A DNA stretch of 64,000 bases from Pseudomonas sp. MIACH (lineage in GTDB: Bacteria; Pseudomonadota; Gammaproteobacteria; Pseudomonadales; Pseudomonadaceae): positions 1-64,000 of the forward strand of contig NZ_LHVO01000063.1 of the NCBI RefSeq assembly GCF_001269925.1, written 5' to 3'. The translations under genes and the position numbers were made by a program. The notes below the pieces were generated by a model that did not search any database, was not told the origin of the DNA, and worked only from the letters and a program-made list of their open reading frames with translations. This document shows positions 58,313-64,000 of this stretch, piece after piece (position 1 is the stretch's first letter; each line of letters starts with the position of its first letter).

Positions 58313-60624
58313 TGATGAATGCACCGCGTGTTTCCCACCCCCGAGAGCCCGGGCTGTTTGCCCGCGCGCCGAACCTGGAACGCTACCGCGTGGCCGCCGG
58401 CGGCGTGACCCTGGTCGACTTGCAGCCCGGCGACGGCCTGCAAGTGATCGACGTCGAAGGCCGGCAAACCTGCGCACTGCTGGCCCTCGACGCCGGCGGC
58501 CGCAGCGCCCTGGCGAGCTGGGGCCTGAGCGGGTCAACGGCTTGCAGCGTGGCTGGGCGTATCGGCCAGGCGCTCCAGCGGCGCGGCATCGACACACAGG
58601 CATTGCCGCTGGCTGCCTCGCTGTGGGACGCCGACAGCCCGCCCGGCCACAGCCGGCAGTTTGTCGCCGAGGACGCGCTGCTGGTAATCGTCGCCGCACC
58701 CGCCGAGGCCACCGACGTCGACCGGCAATACCGGCCCAGCGAGCTGCGCCTGCTGGTGACGCGGGCCAACCCCTCGCCGTTGCTGGTACCGGCCCTGCCC
58801 GAGCCGTTGGGCGATGTACTCGACGAATTCACCCTGCGCGCGGGCACCGCCCACAGCTACACCGTCGCCAAAGGGCAGTACATCCAGGTGCTGGACGTCG
58901 CGGGCCGCCAGTGTTCGGACTTCGTCGCCCTCGACCGGCGGGCCCTGGATCGCGGCGTCGAGCTGGACCTGGACCAGACCGTCACGCGCACGCTGAACGG
59001 CAGCGCCTACCCGGCACCGGGGCTGTTCTCGAAGTTTTTCGACCGCCATATGCAACCGATGCTGGAGGTGGTGCAAGACACCGTCGGGCGCCACGATTCA
59101 TTCGCCCTGGCCTGCGCGGCGCGCTACTACGAAACCCATGGCTATTTCGGGCACGACAACTGCAGCGACAACCTCAGCCGCGTCCTCGCCCCCCATGGCG
59201 TGCAGGCGCGCAACGGCTGGCCGGCGATCAATTTCTTCTTCAACACTGGTATCGATGCGCACCAGCAGATGACCCTGGATGAACCCTGGTCACGGCCCGG
59301 CGATTATGTGCTGCTGCGGGCCATGACCGACCTGCTGTGTGGCAGTACCTCGTGCCCGGATGACATTGACCCGGCCAATGGCTGGAACCCGACCGACATC
59401 CATGTCCGCATCTACAGCGAGAAGGAGCGTTTTTCCATCGCCATGAGCACACGAACCACGGCGGATGCCGACCCGATCCTCACCCGTGAGTCCGCGTTTC
59501 ACTCACGTACCCGCGCCCTCACCGGCAGCTTCACCGACTACCGCAACTGGTGGCTGCCGCTGCGCTACGACGGTTACGGCGTCACCGAGGAATACCTCGG
59601 TTGCCGCGAACGCGTGGCGGTGATGGACCTGACCGCCCTGCGCAAATTCGAAATCATCGGCCCCGACGCCGAAGCCCTGTTGCAGTACTGCCTGACCCGC
59701 GACGTACGGCGCCTGGCGGTGGGCCAGGTGGTGTATTCGGCGATGTGCCACGCCCACGGCGGCATGCTCGACGACGGTACCCTGCTGCGCCTGGGCCCGG
59801 ATAACTTCCGCTGGATCTGCGGCGAAGACTACGCCGGCGTGTGGTTGCGCGAGCAGGCACAGAAACTGGGCATGAAGGTGTGGGTCAAGTCCGCCAGCGA
59901 GCAGATTCACAACCTGGCGGTGCAGGGGCCGCTGAGTCGCGAACTGCTCAAGCAGATGGTCTGGACCCCGCCCACGCAACCGAGTGTGGAAACCCTCGGC
60001 TGGTTTCGCTTCCTGGTCGGTCGGCTGGGCGGTTTCGACGGCTGCCCGTTGATGATTTCGCGCACCGGCTACACCGGCGAACTGGGCTTTGAGGTGTGGT
60101 GCCAGCCCGAAGACGCCGAACGGGTCTGGGACCGCATCTGGCAACTCGGCCAACCCTTGGGCCTGGTGCCTCTGGGCCTGGAAGCCCTGGACCTGCTGCG
60201 CATCGAAGCCGGGCTGATTTTCGCCGGCTACGAGTTCAGCGACCAGACCGATCCGTTCGAGGCCGGTATCGGTTTCAGCGTGCCGCTCAAGAGCAAGACC
60301 GACGACTTTATCGGTCGCGACGCCCTGCTGCGGCGCAGCGCCCATCCCAGCCACAAGCTGGTCGGCCTGCACCTGAGCGGCAACGAGACCGCCCACCATG
60401 GCGACCCGGTGTACCAGGGCCGAGCCCAGGTCGGGGTGATCACCAGTGCCTGCCGCTCACCGCTGCTGGCCAGCAATATCGCGCTGTGCCGGGTCGACGT
60501 GAGCTGCGCCGAGCCCGGCACTGAACTTGAGATTGGCAAAGTCGATGGCCTGCAGAAGCGCATCAGCGCCACGGTCAGCGCAGCGATTTTCTACGACCCG
60601 GACAAAAGCCGGGTGCGTAGCTGA
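58312..60624 (+). CDS. tdm: DUF1989-GcvT fusion, trimethylamine N-oxide demethylase (aldolase)-like
   Basis: 770-residue two-part protein. The N-terminal DUF1989 region carries likely Zn cysteines Cys201 (GRQCSDF), Cys284 (HDNCSDN) and Cys343/348 (LLCGSTSCPDD). The C-terminal GcvT-like domain (about 395-765) has YCLTRDVRRLAVG, ISRTGYTGELGFEVWC and the LEALDLLRIEAGLIF folate motif. This is the architecture of TMAO demethylase, where the Zn domain splits TMAO into dimethylamine and formaldehyde and the C-terminal domain conjugates formaldehyde to THF. The first 165 residues look like a decayed repeat of the DUF1989 start. Its ATG overlaps the tmm stop by one base. Confidence 0.87.
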   Translation: MMNAPRVSHPREPGLFARAPNLERYRVAAGGVTLVDLQPGDGLQVIDVEGRQTCALLALDAGGRSALASWGLSGSTACSVAGRIGQALQRRGIDTQALPLAASLWDADSPPGHSRQFVAEDALLVIVAAPAEATDVDRQYRPSELRLLVTRANPSPLLVPALPEPLGDVLDEFTLRAGTAHSYTVAKGQYIQVLDVAGRQCSDFVALDRRALDRGVELDLDQTVTRTLNGSAYPAPGLFSKFFDRHMQPMLEVVQDTVGRHDSFALACAARYYETHGYFGHDNCSDNLSRVLAPHGVQARNGWPAINFFFNTGIDAHQQMTLDEPWSRPGDYVLLRAMTDLLCGSTSCPDDIDPANGWNPTDIHVRIYSEKERFSIAMSTRTTADADPILTRESAFHSRTRALTGSFTDYRNWWLPLRYDGYGVTEEYLGCRERVAVMDLTALRKFEIIGPDAEALLQYCLTRDVRRLAVGQVVYSAMCHAHGGMLDDGTLLRLGPDNFRWICGEDYAGVWLREQAQKLGMKVWVKSASEQIHNLAVQGPLSRELLKQMVWTPPTQPSVETLGWFRFLVGRLGGFDGCPLMISRTGYTGELGFEVWCQPEDAERVWDRIWQLGQPLGLVPLGLEALDLLRIEAGLIFAGYEFSDQTDPFEAGIGFSVPLKSKTDDFIGRDALLRRSAHPSHKLVGLHLSGNETAHHGDPVYQGRAQVGVITSACRSPLLASNIALCRVDVSCAEPGTELEIGKVDGLQKRISATVSAAIFYDPDKSRVRS

Positions 60625-60698
60625 TCGTCCCGAAACGTGTGTGCCACCCCATTTTGACTGCCCCAACCTAACCGCTATTCAGACATGGGAATACGAAG

Positions 60699-62378
60699 AT
60701 GGAAGCGACGACGTTCGAGGCTGTACCGCAGGCTGCCGGCTCGGTGGGCAGCCTGCACCGCAAGATCGACTGGCGCGGGGCATTCTGGGTCGCCAGTGGC
60801 GTGCCCGCGCTGGTGTTGTTCTCCATCGGTGCGATCGCCGCCACGGTGGGCAAACCGGCATGGATCGTGTGGATCGTGTCGATCCTGTTCGGGTTTATCC
60901 AGGCCTTCACCTACGCCGAGATCGCCGGGCTGTTCCCGCACAAATCCGGCGGCGCCTCGGTGTACGGCGCGGTGGCCTGGGTGCGCTACAGCAAGCTGAT
61001 CGCACCGGTGTCGGTGTGGTGCAACTGGCTGGCCTGGTCGCCGGTGCTGTCCATCGGTTCGGGGCTGGCGGCGGGGTATATCCTCACGGCGCTGTTTCCC
61101 GCCGATGCGTTGATCAACACCTGGCAACTGACCCTGCTGGACCTGGGCTGGGTCAAGAGCGGTCTGTCGTTGCGCATCAACGCGACGTTCGCCATTGGTT
61201 TGTTGATTTTGCTCACGGTGTTTGCCGTGCAGCACGGCGGCATCCTGCGGTCGGCGCGCCTGACCCTGGTGCTCGGCGTCACCTCGTTGATTCCACTGCT
61301 GCTGGTGGGCGTGGTGCCGTTGTTCACCGGGGATGCGACCCAGGCCAACTTCCTGCCGCTGTACCCCCTGGCCCACGACGCGGCCGGTCAAGTCATCGAT
61401 GGGCCGTGGGATATGTCCGGCTGGTCACTGATGGCCGGTGGGCTGTTCATGGCGGCGTGGTCCACCTACGGCTTTGAAACGGCGGTGTGCTACACCCGTG
61501 AGTTCAAGGACCCCAAGCGCGATACCTTCAAGGCGATCTTCTACGCCGGCCTGCTGTGCATCCTGGTGTTCACCCTGGTGCCGCTGGCGTTCCAAGGCAG
61601 CCTCGGGCTGGGCCAACTGGTGACGCCGGCGGTGCTCGACGCCAGTGGCGCAATCGTGACGCCTGCGGTGTACAGCGGCCTGCTCTCGCCGGCGATCTAC
61701 AGCGGCATGGGCGTTGGCCAGGTGATGGCCGACAGCATCGGCGGCGGCAAGGTGGTGGCCAATATCGTGCTGATCATGCTGGTGCTGGCGACGTTGCTGG
61801 CGATCATGACCTCGATGTCCGGTTCGTCGCGCACCCTGTATCAGGCCTCGGTGGATGGCTGGCTGCCCAAGTACCTGGGGCGCACCAACGAACATGGCGC
61901 GCCAACCGCAGCAATGTGGACCGACCTGTCGTTCAACCTGCTGCTGTTGCTGATGTCGGACTACGTGTTCGTGCTTGCGGCGTCCAACGTCAGCTACATC
62001 ATCTTCAACTTCCTCAACCTCAATGCCGGCTGGATCCACCGTCTGGACCGCCCCGACTGGGTACGCCCGTACAAAGCCCCCACCGTGCTGCTGGCAGCCG
62101 GCGGCGTACTGAGTTTCGTCAACCTGGCCTGCATGGGCCTGGGCGCGGACATCTGGGGCGCAGGCACGCTGGTCACCGGTTTGCTGCTGGCGCTGCTGAT
62201 CCTGCCGGTGTTCTGCTACCGCCACTATGTACAGGACAAGGGCCGCTTCCCCGCCGCCATGCTCACCGACCTGTATATCCAGGCCGATGACGGCCAGCGC
62301 CGCGCCGGCTGGCTGCCCTATGCCACGCTGATCGCCGGCGTGCTGGTGGTGTATGCCTGCCATCAACTGGTAGCCTGA
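60699..62378 (+). CDS. APC-superfamily amino acid/amine permease
   Basis: Inner-membrane transporter of 559 residues with about 12-14 hydrophobic segments. APC features: FWVASGVPALVLFSIGAIAA in TM1, TYAEIAGLFPHKSGGASVYG (TM2-3 region), and WSTYGFETAVCYTREFKDPKRDTFKA in the middle. The ATG at 60699 stands 74 bp after tdm. Position in the operon implies uptake of a methylated amine or its N-oxide; marine bacteria use the ABC system TmoXWV for that role, so this would be a different solution. A perfect hairpin follows its stop. Confidence 0.88.
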   Translation: MEATTFEAVPQAAGSVGSLHRKIDWRGAFWVASGVPALVLFSIGAIAATVGKPAWIVWIVSILFGFIQAFTYAEIAGLFPHKSGGASVYGAVAWVRYSKLIAPVSVWCNWLAWSPVLSIGSGLAAGYILTALFPADALINTWQLTLLDLGWVKSGLSLRINATFAIGLLILLTVFAVQHGGILRSARLTLVLGVTSLIPLLLVGVVPLFTGDATQANFLPLYPLAHDAAGQVIDGPWDMSGWSLMAGGLFMAAWSTYGFETAVCYTREFKDPKRDTFKAIFYAGLLCILVFTLVPLAFQGSLGLGQLVTPAVLDASGAIVTPAVYSGLLSPAIYSGMGVGQVMADSIGGGKVVANIVLIMLVLATLLAIMTSMSGSSRTLYQASVDGWLPKYLGRTNEHGAPTAAMWTDLSFNLLLLLMSDYVFVLAASNVSYIIFNFLNLNAGWIHRLDRPDWVRPYKAPTVLLAAGGVLSFVNLACMGLGADIWGAGTLVTGLLLALLILPVFCYRHYVQDKGRFPAAMLTDLYIQADDGQRRAGWLPYATLIAGVLVVYACHQLVA

Positions 62379-62398
62379 GCCTTCTGGCCTGCCTATGG

Positions 62399-62420
62399 CT
62401 GAGGGATTTTTATCCCTCAG
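62399..62420. terminator. Perfect hairpin between permease and folD
   Basis: CTGAGGGAT-TTTT-ATCCCTCAG forms a perfect 9-bp stem 21 bases after the permease stop. It lies in the region that a start at 62395 would make coding, favouring a later folD start. No T-run follows, so it may be an attenuator or processing site. Confidence 0.5.
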
Positions 62421-62451
62421 CGCCTTATTTCCCCAGACAACGGTGACGCTT

Positions 62452-63387
62452 TTGACCAGCTCTCTCCCCACGCTTGCCCGCGATATCGACGGCAAGGCCA
62501 TCTCTGCCCAGGTGCTCGACGAGGTTCGCGAAGAGGTCCTGCTGCTAGCCTCGCAGCAAATCTACCCGGCCCTGGCGGTATTGCTGGTGGGCGATGACCC
62601 GGCCAGCCACGTCTACGTGCGCAATAAGCTGCTGCGGGCCAAGGAAGTCGGGATTCGCTCCCTGGAATACCGACTGCCGGAGGATGCCAGCCAGACGCAG
62701 GTGCTCGACCTGCTTGCCCAGTTGAACGCCGACACGACGGTCAACGGCATCCTGGTGCAGTTACCGCTGCCGGCGCATATCGACGAAGCGGCAGTGATCC
62801 ACGCGATCGACCCGATCAAGGATGTGGATGGCTTCCACCGCGAAAACGTCGGTGGCTTGGTGCAAGGCATCGAAGTGCTCACGCCCTGCACACCCAGCGG
62901 CTGCATGCGCCTGCTGCACGAAACCTGTGGCGACTTGAGCGGCTTGCACGCGGTGGTCATCGGTCGTTCGAACATTGTCGGCAAACCCATGGCGACCCTG
63001 CTGCTGCAGGCCAACTGCTCGGTCAGCGTGGTGCACTCGCGCAGCGTCGATGCCCCGGCGTTGTGCCGTTTGGCCGACATCGTCGTCGCCGCCGTAGGCC
63101 GGCCGCAGTTGGTCGACGCCAGTTGGCTCAAGCCCGGCGCAGTGGTGATTGATGTGGGGATCAACCGCATCACCACCGAGACCGGCACACGGTTGGTGGG
63201 GGATGTGGACTATGCCAGCGCACGCACCGTAGCCAGCGCGATCACGCCGGTGCCCGGCGGTGTAGGGCCAATGACGATTGCCTACCTGCTGAAGAACACC
63301 CTGGTGGCGAGCCAGCTGCAACGCAGCAAGGCAAATGCGGGAGGGAACTTGCCCCCAATGGCCGTGGCTCAGCTACAACCAAGCTGA
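62452..63387 (+). CDS. folD: Bifunctional methylene-THF dehydrogenase/methenyl-THF cyclohydrolase
   Basis: Oxidises methylene-THF to 10-formyl-THF; 311 residues from the TTG at 62452, which has GGTGA five bases upstream (ATG 62395 and GTG 62443 are alternatives). FolD motifs: ARDIDGKAISAQVLDEVREE, DDPASHVYVRNKLLRAKEVG (catalytic Tyr and Lys), LVQLPLPAHIDE, KDVDGFHREN, VVIGRSNIVGKPMATLL and TPVPGGVGPMTIAYLLKNTL. The last about 18 residues (ANAGGNLPPMAVAQLQPS) are encoded by a REP-like sequence and are not part of the usual FolD. It supplies formyl-THF for PurU in the methylamine module. Confidence 0.92.
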   Translation: MTSSLPTLARDIDGKAISAQVLDEVREEVLLLASQQIYPALAVLLVGDDPASHVYVRNKLLRAKEVGIRSLEYRLPEDASQTQVLDLLAQLNADTTVNGILVQLPLPAHIDEAAVIHAIDPIKDVDGFHRENVGGLVQGIEVLTPCTPSGCMRLLHETCGDLSGLHAVVIGRSNIVGKPMATLLLQANCSVSVVHSRSVDAPALCRLADIVVAAVGRPQLVDASWLKPGAVVIDVGINRITTETGTRLVGDVDYASARTVASAITPVPGGVGPMTIAYLLKNTLVASQLQRSKANAGGNLPPMAVAQLQPS

Positions 63388-63400
63388 CTGACAGACCGCT
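63331..63400. repeat. Degenerate REP overlapping the folD 3' end
   Basis: AAATGCGGGAGGGAACTTGC at 63332-63351 corresponds to AAATGTGGGAGGGGGCTTGC elsewhere in the window. The GTGGCTCAG and ACAGACCGCT stretches that follow match the inter-REP linker. The folD frame continues through it to 63387. Confidence 0.75.
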
Positions 63401-63451
63401 GTCGGCGCCTAGGTATCCACAACGGTAACCACGATGCGAAGCGAGCCGCCC

Positions 63452-63770
63452 TTGATCTTGCTGTAGATCTTGATCTTGCTTTAGATCTTGATCTCAGGCG
63501 CCCCGTTAACCACGCTGGCCGGAATCCGATAGTGATTTGGGGGGTAAACCGGCAGGGATGCCGGTTTAGCCGCCCCGCGCCATGGATGGCGCGTGGCGGC
63601 GGCCCCCCACATCACTGTCGGATTACGGGCACACCGAGCCTGGGCGAGGTGCCGAGTGGTGGGGCGAGGACTTTTTGCTTACTTTTGGGTCCCTCCAAAA
63701 GTGAGTCGCTGTAAGAGCGAAACCATAAGCAGCCGTTACCGCAGCAACGGATATGTACTCATTCCAACTC
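63452..63770. repeat. Structured intergenic repeat with tandem 18-mers and three perfect hairpins
   Basis: Non-coding stretch between folD and amtB. It begins with two tandem 18-bp units (63452-63469 and 63470-63487, TTGATCTTGCTGTAGATC type) plus a partial third. It then has hairpins TAAACCGGCA-GGGA-TGCCGGTTTA (63545-63568), CGCGCCAT-GG-ATGGCGCG (63576-63593) and ACTTTTGG-GTCCCT-CCAAAAGT (63681-63702), followed by GAGTCGCTGTAAGAGCG. I associate this type of sequence with dispersed intergenic repeats of P. fluorescens-group genomes, but no second copy is in this window. No gene was found in 63388-63851. Confidence 0.6.
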
Positions 63771-63795
63771 CAACAAATGGTCGGCCCAAAGGCCG

Positions 63796-63826
63796 CCATC
63801 GGGAGCAAGCCCCCTCCCACATTTTG
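63796..63826. repeat. REP half element downstream of amtB
   Basis: CCATCGGGAGCAAGCCCCCT then CCCACATTT is a single inverted-orientation copy of the main REP family just beyond the stop of the ammonium transporter gene. Confidence 0.85.
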
Positions 63827-63851
63827 AGCTGCGTTTACTCAGGGGGAATGA

Positions 63852-64000
63852 TCAGTGGTTGTAGGCCCGCTCATTATGCTCGGCCAGGTCCAGCCCCATC
63901 TCCTCCACCGACTCATGGGCACGCAAGCCAACCAGGGCATTGACCACCTTGAGAATGATCCAACTGATCACAAAGCAGTACACCGTAGTCAGCAGCACCC
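63852..64000 (-). CDS. amtB: Ammonium transporter, C-terminal part (truncated by the window edge)
   Basis: Only the last 49 codons are in the window, read on the minus strand. They give a final transmembrane helix (TTVYCFVISWIILKVVNALV) and the cytoplasmic tail VEEMGLDLAEHNERAYNH followed by TGA, the typical AmtB ending that interacts with GlnK. Most of the gene, including its pore residues, lies beyond base 64000. Its closeness to the methylamine genes may reflect use of released nitrogen, or chance. Confidence 0.88.
   Translation of the reverse strand, partial: VLLTTVYCFVISWIILKVVNALVGLRAHESVEEMGLDLAEHNERAYNH

Noticed and set aside
56951..58699. 582-codon minus-strand frame over tmm and tdm
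   Set aside because: Arg/Ala/Val-rich shadow of two overlapping real genes.

Overview
The window is high-GC chromosomal DNA of a Pseudomonas of the P. fluorescens group. This rests on the REP family (GTGGGAGGGGGCTTGCC type, often as inverted doublets) at about ten gene borders, on close family resemblance of genes such as xenA and on overall gene content. I saw no insertion sequence, prophage, CRISPR array, tRNA or rRNA. It reads as a catabolic accessory region of consecutive uptake-and-degradation modules, most with a local regulator.

Layout. 0.2-5.1 kb: a sigma-54 activator divergent from a Gfo/Idh dehydrogenase, a hydroxypyruvate-isomerase-like protein and a periplasmic sugar-binding protein, preceded by a well-formed -24/-12 promoter. 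5.2-9.5 kb: a YghU-type GST, an MFS exporter with divergent AraC regulator, a Mug glycosylase and a second GST. 9.7-22.9 kb: a non-phosphorylative L-arabinose module with an SDR dehydrogenase, aldose epimerase, AraFGH importer, lactonase, ketoglutarate-semialdehyde dehydrogenase, AraD1/GguC protein, MFS permease, arabonate dehydratase and GntR regulator. 23-33.4 kb: TonB siderophore receptor, xenA with divergent arsR, a phosphoesterase, a membrane diguanylate cyclase, an unknown HTH protein, a bestrophin, a chemoreceptor and a DeoR regulator. 33.6-38.8 kb: a tetronate (threonate/erythronate) pathway ltnD-otnK-otnC-gntP-otnI.

39-49.7 kb: a module I cannot match to a known pathway. It holds a DUF1185 protein, alpha/beta hydrolase, aldehyde dehydrogenase, flavin reductase, GntR regulator, Nudix hydrolase, DUF1330 protein, a second RibB-type enzyme and a polyamine-type ABC importer. 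Related palindromes around TGGTATACCA precede three of its transcription units. This is the best candidate for an undescribed system.

49.8-63.4 kb: a methylated-amine module: a PAS protein, NarL/NarX-like two-component pair, dimethylamine monooxygenase-type genes, a THF-linked GcvT-like protein, purU, a Tmm-like flavin monooxygenase, a TMAO-demethylase-like DUF1989-GcvT fusion, an APC permease and folD. Together they could take trimethylamine through TMAO and dimethylamine to methylamine, with released formaldehyde handled on tetrahydrofolate. The window ends in a multi-hairpin intergenic repeat and the 3' end of an ammonium transporter gene.

AANAANAA-like A-rich stretches next to the ribosome binding sites of several uptake genes suggest shared Crc/Hfq catabolite repression.
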